DNA of 7,036 bases from CAJBVG01 sp044376465 (GTDB taxonomy: Bacteria; Bacteroidota; Bacteroidia; Sphingobacteriales; Sphingobacteriaceae). The notes beneath the pieces are model-generated. The model made no database searches. It was not told the origin of the DNA and saw nothing but the letters and a program-made list of their open reading frames with translations. The DNA lies in NCBI GenBank assembly GCA_044376465.1, contig JBILKW010000116.1, positions 1 through 7,036 on the forward strand, in the 5' to 3' direction. Positions 1 to 6,285 of this stretch are shown here, piece by piece. The position numbers and the translations under genes are program-made. Each line of letters begins with the position of its first letter. Within the stretch, counting starts at the first letter, position 1.

Positions 1-4
1 TGAA

Positions 5-766
5 TTATGAATTACGGTGGATGATGGTGGCGCTTGCTTGGGCGGTGGGCATCACTAGTAAATCGTTTATGTTTACATGTGCCGGGCGGGTAACAGCGAA
101 ATGTATTACATCTGCAATATCTTCTGGATGTAATGGTTCGAAACCGTTATATACAGATTTTGCGCGCTGCTCATCTCCTTTAAAACGTACAATGGAGAAT
201 TCTGTTTCTACAGCACCAGGATGTATAGCTGTTACTTTTATTCCATGATGTACCAAATCCATGCGCATAGATTTTGTTAGAGAATCTACTGCAGCTTTGG
301 TAGCACAATATACATTGCCATTTGGATAACTTTCTTTACCTGCGATAGAGCCAACATTTATTATGTGTCCATGTTTTTGCATGACCATTTTGGTTGCAAT
401 TATTCTGGAAACGTATAGCAAACCTTTTACATTAGTATCGATCATGGTTTCCCAATCGTTTGTGTTTCCTTCGAAAAATGGTTCTAAACCGAGAGACAGG
501 CCTGCGTTATTTATAAGCACCTCAATGGTATTCCATTCTGTTGGTAAGGTGTTGAGAGTTTGCTCAACTTCTGCTTTGTTTTGAACATCAAAATACAAAC
601 AAAGTACTTCGGCATTGTATTCAGAAATTAATGCATTTCGAACATTTTCTAGCTTCTCTTTTCTACGAGCAGTAATTATTATTCTATAGTTTTCTTTCGC
701 AAATAAATGCGCACAAGCTTCCCCTATCCCAGCACTTGCTCCTGTAATTAAGACTGTTTTTTTCAT
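5..766 (-). CDS. YdfG-like SDR family NADP-dependent oxidoreductase
   Basis: This is a classical short-chain dehydrogenase/reductase of 253 residues, the usual length, and is probably cytoplasmic. Visible landmarks are the Rossmann glycine motif TGASAGIG (8-15), an Arg pair at 34-35 that suggests NADP(H) preference, Asp60, NNAG (86-89), and the catalytic set Asn112, Ser140, Tyr153 and Lys157 (YCATK), with PG at 183-184. The stretches ETMIDTN, RFKGDE and, near the C terminus, PAHVNIN resemble E. coli YdfG, an NADP-dependent dehydrogenase of 3-hydroxy acids such as L-allo-threonine and serine that also reduces malonic semialdehyde. The substrate here is inferred from that resemblance only. The ATG start lies immediately after the TAA of porT, so it is the last gene of a ubiE-porT-SDR unit; no Shine-Dalgarno sequence is visible. 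The gene is complete, ending in TAA four bases from the window edge. Family call is firm; exact substrate is uncertain. Confidence 0.93.
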   Translation of the reverse strand: MKKTVLITGASAGIGEACAHLFAKENYRIIITARRKEKLENVRNALISEYNAEVLCLYFDVQNKAEVEQTLNTLPTEWNTIEVLINNAGLSLGLEPFFEGNTNDWETMIDTNVKGLLYVSRIIATKMVMQKHGHIINVGSIAGKESYPNGNVYCATKAAVDSLTKSMRMDLVHHGIKVTAIHPGAVETEFSIVRFKGDEQRAKSVYNGFEPLHPEDIADVIHFAVTRPAHVNINDLLVMPTAQASATIIHRNS

Positions 767-1468
767 TTATTCGAAATATAAGGTAAGACAAACTACTCTA
801 GAGAACAATTGATCTAAAGGACGTGAATATAAATGACCTTCTTTTTTTAAAATATCTCGGGTGCCATAAGAGAATTTAAACTCTGGCGTAAATTTAAAAT
901 ATTGATAATATAAGTCCCAGCCAAATCCCCACTCATAGGCAATATCATAATTTTGAAGTTTCACTTTACGTGTCGATTCATCAAATGGATCTTCCCCTTT
1001 TTCAACTTTTTTCTGAGAAATTACATCGTAAGAAAATTTCATTCCTCCTAAAACATAAAAGCCTACGTTACGATGGCGTACACTACGAACTTTTAGACCA
1101 AGCGGAAATTCTACATTGGTAGATTCTATGCTACGCGTTGTATTTTTAGTAGCATCCGCAAAGGTATATTGAATTTGACGATCGATAAATGATAAGTTAG
1201 GCGTAAATCGCAAATCAACATAACGCCATAACAATACGTTGGTTACAATGCCTATGTTAAAACCCGGTCCGCCAACAGGGCTGGCACTTAGCAGTGAATC
1301 CGTAAGATAAAATTGTGGTTTCTCAAATACTTTTAGATTACTATTGTTGAATCCAATTAAAAACCCAAAACGTAACTTCTGTCGATCATAAGATGGCAAA
1401 TTAATTTGCGCATTTACATCGGTGTAAATGACAAAAAGAAGTATGAAAAGGAATATTAATTTTTTCAC
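767..1468 (-). CDS. porT: PorT/SprT family outer-membrane beta-barrel protein, type IX secretion component
   Basis: The product has 233 residues, with a signal peptide (hydrophobic core about 4-16, likely cleavage after VNA at 18-20). The mature part has alternating aromatic and polar segments typical of a small outer-membrane beta-barrel, for example around 33-40, 83-96, 136-148, 176-201 and 224-232. PorT is known from Porphyromonas gingivalis, and SprT from Flavobacterium, as a protein required for T9SS export of proteins with C-terminal sorting domains. The assignment rests on size, export signal, barrel-like pattern and position directly behind ubiE, an arrangement I recall from other Bacteroidota. 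The start codon is GTG, sharing its G with the ubiE stop (TAGTG). I chose it because it places the signal peptide at the very N terminus and no nearby ATG does so. The stop abuts the next gene's ATG. The alternative is a generic PorT-like barrel with another role. Confidence 0.85.
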   Translation of the reverse strand: MKKLIFLFILLFVIYTDVNAQINLPSYDRQKLRFGFLIGFNNSNLKVFEKPQFYLTDSLLSASPVGGPGFNIGIVTNVLLWRYVDLRFTPNLSFIDRQIQYTFADATKNTTRSIESTNVEFPLGLKVRSVRHRNVGFYVLGGMKFSYDVISQKKVEKGEDPFDESTRKVKLQNYDIAYEWGFGWDLYYQYFKFTPEFKFSYGTRDILKKEGHLYSRPLDQLFSRVVCLTLYFE

Positions 1469-1470
1469 TA
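1466..1470 (-). other. One-base stop/start overlap (TAGTG) between ubiE and porT
   Basis: Read on the minus strand, the ubiE stop TAG and the porT start GTG share one G. Such overlaps commonly couple translation, with the terminating ribosome restarting on the next gene. With no visible Shine-Dalgarno sequence, coupling may be the main way this GTG is used. The geometry is seen directly; the coupling is inferred. Confidence 0.75.
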
Positions 1471-2193
1471 TTTAATACCTGTATAAATACTACAAATGCC
1501 GAATCCTAACTCTTTACATTTTGTTTGTTTAAACCCTGCTGCCAACAATCTACTTATAAAATCGTTTCCATCTGGAAATGCCTTCACTGATTCTGGCAAA
1601 TAGCTATATGCTCTTGCATCGTTTGAAAACAATTTACCAAAAGCTGGTAATAGTTTAAACGAATAAAAGTTATAAAATTGTTTAATCGGGAAATTTTTAG
1701 GATTTGAGAACTCTAAAATCACCACTTTGCCCCCCATTCTAAGTACACGATGCATGTCTTTTAAACCTTTATCAAGGTTTTCGAAATTACGTACACCAAA
1801 ACTAACGGTTATGGCATCGAAGAAATTATCGTCGAATAAAAGCTTTTCAGAATCGCCTAAACGTACTTCAAATCGATTGCCTTCTTTACGTTTAGTAATT
1901 TTTTGTTGTGCAATGTCCAACATTCCTTGAGAAATATCCACCCCAATAATTTTATCTGGGTTTAAAGAAAGTGCTTGAAATGCAAAATCTCCTGTACCTG
2001 TTGCTACATCTAAAATCAACTTTGGATTAACTTCCTTTAACTCTGCTATGGCTTTTTTTCGCCAAATAACATCGATGCCAAGGGATAGAAAATGATTTAA
2101 AAAATCGTAGGTTTTTGCAATGTTATTAAACATTGTAGCCACTTGTTCTTTTTTAGAATCTTGTTGATTATATGGTTTTACATTTGTTCCCAT
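1468..2193 (-). CDS. ubiE: Demethylmenaquinone methyltransferase (UbiE/MenG)
   Basis: This enzyme is a class I SAM-dependent methyltransferase of 241 residues, full length for the UbiE/COQ5 family. It C-methylates demethylmenaquinol in the last step of menaquinone synthesis; in Bacteroidota, which use menaquinone, the MenG activity is the expected one rather than the ubiquinone step. Seen in the sequence are the N-terminal family signature around 29-45 (YDFLNHFLSLGIDVIWR), SAM motif I LDVATGTGDFA (61-71), an acidic residue after the second strand in GVDIS (84-88), GDSEKL (113-118), FGVRNF (132-137), and the second signature RVLRMGGKVVILEFS (149-163). It is the first gene of the minus-strand unit and ends in TAG, overlapping porT by one base. 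The ATG start faces the divergent hydrolase gene across 62 bp. The symbol menG would be equally suitable. Confidence 0.97.
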   Translation of the reverse strand: MGTNVKPYNQQDSKKEQVATMFNNIAKTYDFLNHFLSLGIDVIWRKKAIAELKEVNPKLILDVATGTGDFAFQALSLNPDKIIGVDISQGMLDIAQQKITKRKEGNRFEVRLGDSEKLLFDDNFFDAITVSFGVRNFENLDKGLKDMHRVLRMGGKVVILEFSNPKNFPIKQFYNFYSFKLLPAFGKLFSNDARAYSYLPESVKAFPDGNDFISRLLAAGFKQTKCKELGFGICSIYTGIK

Positions 2194-2208
2194 GGGTTGC
2201 GAAGTTAA

Positions 2209-2241
2209 GAAATCTAATTGTTAATGCCGATATTTATAAAA
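2209..2241 (-). promoter_or_regulatory. Weak candidate promoter for the ubiE-porT-SDR unit
   Basis: In the 62-bp divergent gap, the minus strand carries TAGATTTC (2216 down to 2209), one mismatch from the Bacteroidota -7 consensus TAnnTTTG. A poor TTTT match to the -33 box lies at 2241-2238, 21 bp upstream. The -7 box is about 15 bp from the ubiE ATG. A promoter must exist near here because the neighbour is divergent, but this exact site is only a guess. On the plus strand the same gap must also serve the hydrolase, and I found no good match for it. Confidence 0.3.
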
Positions 2242-2255
2242 AACCTTACAGAAAA

Positions 2256-2936
2256 ATGAACATACTATTATTACACGGAGCCATAGGCACTAAGCTTCAA
2301 ATGAGTGGGTTAAATGAAAAGTTCGGTTCAGAACATACCGTTTACTCTTTTGATTTCCCAGGGCATGGTGAGCATCCGGAAATGGAACAAGATTTTAGCA
2401 TTGAAGTTTTCGAAAATTGGATTTCTAAAGAAATAAATAATATTGAGGGTGATATTGCCATTCTAGGATACAGTTTAGGTGGCTATGTAGCATTAAGATT
2501 GGCTCTAAACTTTGAATATCGAGTGAAAGCAGTAATGACTTTCGGAACCATATTCGATTGGCATCCAGAACAGGCACAAAAGCAAATTGCGATGATCAAC
2601 CCTATTAAAATAAAAGAAAAAGTTCCTGTATTTGCAGATCATTTACACAAAAACCATGGCGAAAAATGGCCTAAAGTATTAACTCAAACTCATGGGTTGC
2701 TTAAACAATTAGGCGACAAGCCATTGTTAGATTCAGATAATTTGAGGGAAATAAAAGCAAATTGTTTAATTACTGTTGGCGATAGAGATGCATTGGTTAG
2801 CATCGAAGAGAGCATTAAAACATATAAATCTATCCCTAATGCAAAGCTTGCTGTATATCCAGAAACAGGTCATCCTTTTGAAAAGGCTCCACATGATAAA
2901 ATAAAAAAAGACTTTCTAGAATTACTAACTAATTAG
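2256..2936 (+). CDS. Alpha/beta-fold hydrolase, substrate unknown
   Basis: The product is a small single-domain alpha/beta hydrolase of 226 residues, lacking a signal peptide and therefore probably cytoplasmic. Residue landmarks are LLLHG (4-8, oxyanion-hole region), DFPGHG (33-38), the nucleophile elbow GYSLGG with Ser73 (71-76), a cap region around 100-165, the acid motif GDRD with likely catalytic Asp178, and TGHPF with catalytic His206. The triad is intact. I placed the start at ATG 2256 because the protein then begins with the first beta strand (MNILLLHG); an in-frame ATG at 2172 would lie inside ubiE on the other strand and add 28 residues unlike this family. The gene is divergent from ubiE. 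A menaquinone-pathway role such as MenH is conceivable from the neighbour, but the sequence shows nothing specific to it. Esterase, lipase-like and thioesterase roles are equally possible. Confidence 0.88.
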   Translation: MNILLLHGAIGTKLQMSGLNEKFGSEHTVYSFDFPGHGEHPEMEQDFSIEVFENWISKEINNIEGDIAILGYSLGGYVALRLALNFEYRVKAVMTFGTIFDWHPEQAQKQIAMINPIKIKEKVPVFADHLHKNHGEKWPKVLTQTHGLLKQLGDKPLLDSDNLREIKANCLITVGDRDALVSIEESIKTYKSIPNAKLAVYPETGHPFEKAPHDKIKKDFLELLTN

Positions 2937-2953
2937 CAATTCTAGAAAGTCTT
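2908..2953. terminator. Bidirectional hairpin terminator at the convergent junction
   Basis: A perfect 16-bp inverted repeat (arms 2908-2923 and 2938-2953, 14-nt loop) ends the hydrolase gene. The left arm lies inside its last codons and the stop codon lies in the loop. On the plus strand the stem is followed by a T-rich tract (2957-2968). On the minus strand the arm is followed by seven T (complement of the A run 2903-2909), so it can also stop transcripts of the protease gene arriving from the right. The stem is not GC-rich, but is long and perfect. Confidence 0.8.
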
Positions 2954-2961
2954 CCCTTTTA

Positions 2962-2998
2962 CTTTTTTCTATTGTCTTTTTTCTTTTTTCTACTGTCT
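2962..2998. repeat. Short pyrimidine-rich direct repeat
   Basis: Two 16-bp copies, CTTTTTTCTATTGTCT at 2962-2977 and CTTTTTTCTACTGTCT at 2983-2998, differ at one position and are offset by 21 bp. The second copy runs into the protease stop codon (TAG, 2997-2999 on the minus strand). It probably arose by local duplication or slippage in the intergenic tract; no function is evident. Confidence 0.6.
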
Positions 2999-5900
2999 AC
3001 TTCAATTTAACAATTCTTTGCGAACTCGATTTTTCATCGGATGTAATTTGTAACATGTACACTCCGTTCGAATGCTTAGAAAGGTCGATACTTGTACTTA
3101 ATACTTCATTTGTTTTATAGATTTTTTCTGATAAAATCAATCTGCCTAATTCATCATAAATTGCAACTGTTGTACTTCCTCTGTACTCATCAACTAGATT
3201 TATGGTTATACTATTTTCTGAAGGATTAGGGTAAACATTTAATTCGGAAAAAGAATTCATATTATTAATACCTACAGTAAATGGAACGGTTAAAACATTC
3301 GAATAATCTGAAAATCCTAAGCCATTAATTGCACGAACCCTATAGAAATAAGTAGTACCTGGAACTAAATTAGGTGAAATATAAATGGTTGTGTTAGCTC
3401 CCAAATTATTGGCTACTTCTAAAAAAGTTGAATCGTTATCGATAGACCTTTCTACTCTATAGCCAGTTTCGTTGGTAGAGTTATCTGTCCATTTAAGAGT
3501 AGCGCTTGTAGCTGACTTAGATAGTAAAACTAGATTAGAAGGGGCGTTTGGCCTTGTACCTGTGGTAAAATTAATGTAGGCACTCGTAGGTCCACTACCG
3601 CATGCATTATAAGCACTAATTTTAGCGTATAATTTGGTTGCTGAAGGCAAGCCACTTGGGGTGTATGAAGTACTACCTGCACCAACAATAGTAGTGTCTA
3701 AAACGCTGTTAATAAAACCTGTATCGGATGCGATTTGCAATCGATAGCCTGAAGCTCCAACAACAGATGACCATGAGAATGGAGTATTTGGATTTACATT
3801 TAATTGGCCGTTTGCAGGGGCAGAAAAAGTAGAGCCCAGAGTAAGCGGGGTAATTACTGAAAAACTCAAGGCTGCACTCTTAACCACGGCACCAGAAGTT
3901 CCAATAACAGTAAGGTTTTTATTACCCACTGTTAATCCTAGAGTACTTACCTTCATTGTAACTATTTCATTTGGCAGTGCCGTTGGACTACTAAAAACTA
4001 CGGTTGCGCCGGAAGGCACATTTGATGCAGACAAAGCAATAGGACTATTAAACCCAAGGATTGGACTAAAACTAATTTCAAAGCTTGCAGAGTCCGGTGC
4101 ACACACACCAGAAGGAGTTGTATTAATAGCCGCAATATTAAAGCTTGGCGCTAATGGTGCTAACACTCTAATAGCAGCGTTATTAATGTCGAAGAAAATA
4201 TTGCCAATTGATTCAACTTTAATGCGACATGTGTTGCTAGGATTGTTGGGTACTGTAATTCTTTCTGAACCATCGTTGGCAGTACTGTCTTTTAAAATTA
4301 TAGAAAAAGTTTGACCAGCATCTGTAGACAACAAAATTCTAACTAAAGCACAATTAATTGGGCTTGCAGTTGTATTTGCTACATTCCAAGTAATTAATTC
4401 TTCGCTACCAACATACATGGTATCAATAGTATTTGAACTCGAGATGTTGAATGGTCCTGCAGCTGCGGAAACAGTAATGGTCATTTCATCTTTAGCGGTT
4501 CCGCCTCCAGTTAATTTGTTGTCTCTAGCCGTTAAGCGAAATTTCATTGAACGAGCGTAGTTTGGTAAACGTTCGCCTTTAACTGCAACGTTTGTAAGAA
4601 TATCATTTAACTTAGGGAAAGAACGTATTGGATCTGCCTTTGGAGAGAAGAATCTAAATAAGGGAGAATTGCCTGTGGTAGAAGCAGGCGCACCACCCGG
4701 ACCAATGTCCATTTGTTCCCAACTATAACTTAACACATCTCCATCTGGATCTGTTCCAGAACCTTTAAGCATAAATGGAGTACTAATTGGAATGGTATAA
4801 TTTAAACCAGCATCAACTACCGGAGGGTTATTGCCTGAAAGAACTTTTGTTGGACAATTATTTCCAGAACCACTGTTAATGAATGCATTTATTTCATCTA
4901 AACTGCCCGAATGGAAAAAAGGGTCTGAATTTGGTTGAAGATCATCGGCACCACAAATACCAGCATATGCCATAATTGTAGTCCCGCTTCCTGGCTCCCA
5001 AGCAGTATTTGCGCTTCTATTTCCACCAGAACAAGAACCTGTAGTTGAATTAAAGGTGTGATTGCCTGCAAATTGATGCCCAATTTCGTGGGCAACATAA
5101 TCGATGTCAAATGCATCACCAACCGGAGAAGGAGATCCCGTAACTCCTCGTGCTTTTGAAGAGGTGCAAATTACACCTAAACCTGCTATTCCTCCACCGC
5201 CAGTGCTAAATACATGTCCAATGTCATAATTAGCCAGGCCTATTCTAGCATTTATGGTGGTTACATTTTCTGTTAACATGGTTGCACCGTTATTATTTGA
5301 ATACGGATCGGTCGCACCCGGTAAGAATATCAATGTATCGTTATTCGCGATGATGTCCATATGTACTGCCACCTCTTTTTCATATACACCATTTACTCGG
5401 TTCATTGAAGTGACCATTTTAGCTAATACTTGAGCTTTTGTTGGATTTGCCAAACCGGTTGATGCTGCGGAATATTCAATCGTACAAGCCAAGGCTAATC
5501 TATATGTACGCATTTGTATTTCTGCAGGATTTAAATTGCGATTGTAATAATTTTCTAATCGTGATTTAGTTTCTTCCATAAACTGCTCGTCGGCTACTGT
5601 AGCACATGTAAATGTGTTTGCCCAAGTAGGTACATCCTTTCTATAAAAACTCATGTATTGAGCAGTTGTATAATTAGATATTGGGTCGATAAAATATCGC
5701 CCTTCATCTGATAATACCATTGCATGAAAACCGAAAGGACCAATATCAATTTTCACAGTATTACTAGAGTTTTCTACACTAACACCCGAATATGTTTTTA
5801 TTCCGGGATACTTTAGTGCAAGTTCTTCTTCCATCATTGGGGTTTCAATAATTTGAAAAGACTCAGTTGATCCATATGGCAATGGCAATTCAATAATTAC

Positions 5901-6146
5901 AGGTTTTACTTTGCTGAAATTTTCAACTGCTGCCTTTGGTGCACTGTGCAATAAGGCTTTTATAGATTCATAGTTTAACGTTAAGGCTCTGTATTTATCT
6001 GGATATACTTTTGTACCATCCATAATACGATTTAATGAACTAGAAGGAACATCAGACCAGTAACTTTTACTTGCGAAGGTTTGTGCCACCATCGTAATAA
6101 TAATAACACCTAATAGGCTTGAACTTTTAATGAATTTATTTAACAT
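2997..6146 (-). CDS. Secreted reprolysin-like zinc metallopeptidase with T9SS sorting domain
   Basis: This is a 1049-residue multidomain protein predicted to cross the inner membrane by Sec and the outer membrane by T9SS. In order: signal peptide (1-25, ending QTFA); a prodomain-like region to about 210; a zincin domain (about 212-434) with HEIGHQFAGNH (353-363) supplying zinc ligands His353, His357 and His363 with Glu354 as catalytic base, and a Met-turn at IMAYAGIC around Met392; a PKD/cadherin-like module (about 440-564) with TDPDGD (465-470); a conserved beta domain (about 565-665); a further Ig-like stretch to about 764; two fibronectin III-like modules (about 767-862 and 864-954); and a type A sorting tail (about 968-1049) opening with VYPNP and containing NGVYML. 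The start at 6146 puts the signal peptide at the N terminus; the in-frame start at 6194 would overlap the candidate promoter. Zinc peptidase class is firm; its protein substrate is unknown. Confidence 0.92.
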   Translation of the reverse strand: MLNKFIKSSSLLGVIIITMVAQTFASKSYWSDVPSSSLNRIMDGTKVYPDKYRALTLNYESIKALLHSAPKAAVENFSKVKPVIIELPLPYGSTESFQIIETPMMEEELALKYPGIKTYSGVSVENSSNTVKIDIGPFGFHAMVLSDEGRYFIDPISNYTTAQYMSFYRKDVPTWANTFTCATVADEQFMEETKSRLENYYNRNLNPAEIQMRTYRLALACTIEYSAASTGLANPTKAQVLAKMVTSMNRVNGVYEKEVAVHMDIIANNDTLIFLPGATDPYSNNNGATMLTENVTTINARIGLANYDIGHVFSTGGGGIAGLGVICTSSKARGVTGSPSPVGDAFDIDYVAHEIGHQFAGNHTFNSTTGSCSGGNRSANTAWEPGSGTTIMAYAGICGADDLQPNSDPFFHSGSLDEINAFINSGSGNNCPTKVLSGNNPPVVDAGLNYTIPISTPFMLKGSGTDPDGDVLSYSWEQMDIGPGGAPASTTGNSPLFRFFSPKADPIRSFPKLNDILTNVAVKGERLPNYARSMKFRLTARDNKLTGGGTAKDEMTITVSAAAGPFNISSSNTIDTMYVGSEELITWNVANTTASPINCALVRILLSTDAGQTFSIILKDSTANDGSERITVPNNPSNTCRIKVESIGNIFFDINNAAIRVLAPLAPSFNIAAINTTPSGVCAPDSASFEISFSPILGFNSPIALSASNVPSGATVVFSSPTALPNEIVTMKVSTLGLTVGNKNLTVIGTSGAVVKSAALSFSVITPLTLGSTFSAPANGQLNVNPNTPFSWSSVVGASGYRLQIASDTGFINSVLDTTIVGAGSTSYTPSGLPSATKLYAKISAYNACGSGPTSAYINFTTGTRPNAPSNLVLLSKSATSATLKWTDNSTNETGYRVERSIDNDSTFLEVANNLGANTTIYISPNLVPGTTYFYRVRAINGLGFSDYSNVLTVPFTVGINNMNSFSELNVYPNPSENSITINLVDEYRGSTTVAIYDELGRLILSEKIYKTNEVLSTSIDLSKHSNGVYMLQITSDEKSSSQRIVKLK

Positions 6147-6165
6147 TTTTAGTTTTTTAGATTTG

Positions 6166-6194
6166 CTAATATATGTGATTTTTGGAGTCAACAA
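6166..6194 (-). promoter_or_regulatory. Candidate promoter for the metallopeptidase gene
   Basis: On the minus strand a TTG (6194-6192, repeated as TTGTTG) stands 18 bp upstream of TATATTAG (6173-6166), which matches the Bacteroidota -7 consensus TAnnTTTG at all but one position. The -7 box is 19 nt from the ATG at 6146, leaving a short leader. It lies just downstream of the hairpin terminator of the preceding gene, where an independent promoter is needed. Its position argues against the longer reading frame that begins at 6194. Confidence 0.45.
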
Positions 6195-6211
6195 GCAATA
6201 ATCGTGTCAAA

Positions 6212-6243
6212 AAAATACAGCCCTTAAAAAAGGGCTGTATTTT
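6212..6243 (-). terminator. Strong hairpin terminator after the 212-residue exported protein gene
   Basis: A perfect 14-bp inverted repeat (arms 6212-6225 and 6230-6243, 4-nt loop) has a GC-rich core, AGCCC/GGGCT. Read on the minus strand it runs straight into T residues (complement of the A run 6209-6215), the form of an intrinsic terminator. It sits 43 bp past the stop of the upstream gene and separates it from the protease gene. On the plus strand there is also a short T run, but no plus-strand gene arrives there. Confidence 0.88.
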
Positions 6244-6285
6244 GTAAAATATTATCGAAAAATAGTGTATTTGTAGAATTCTATT

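Noticed and set aside
21..248. Plus-strand open frame of 75 codons
   Set aside because: It lies antisense within the dehydrogenase gene, whose catalytic motifs are intact on the minus strand, and its product has no recognisable domain.
363..584. Plus-strand open frame of 73 codons
   Set aside because: Antisense to the core of the dehydrogenase gene, with no domain or initiation signal; a shadow frame.
1727..1930. Plus-strand open frame of 67 codons
   Set aside because: Antisense to the SAM-binding region of ubiE, which is strongly conserved on the other strand.
2172..2255. Longer N terminus for the alpha/beta hydrolase
   Set aside because: The added 28 residues would overlap the ubiE start on the opposite strand and precede the usual first beta strand of the fold; ATG 2256 fits the family.
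4898..5122. Minus-strand open frame of 74 codons in another frame of the protease gene
   Set aside because: It covers the zinc-motif region in a different frame; the protease frame is continuous and carries the motifs.
6147..6194. Longer N terminus (16 extra residues) for the metallopeptidase
   Set aside because: It would bury the signal peptide behind a charged stretch and overlap the best candidate promoter; ATG 6146 gives a standard signal peptide.
6274..6283. Ten-base palindrome TAGAATTCTA as a possible operator
   Set aside because: It is short and AT-rich, lies downstream of a stop codon before a terminator, and has no partner site; chance is the simpler explanation.
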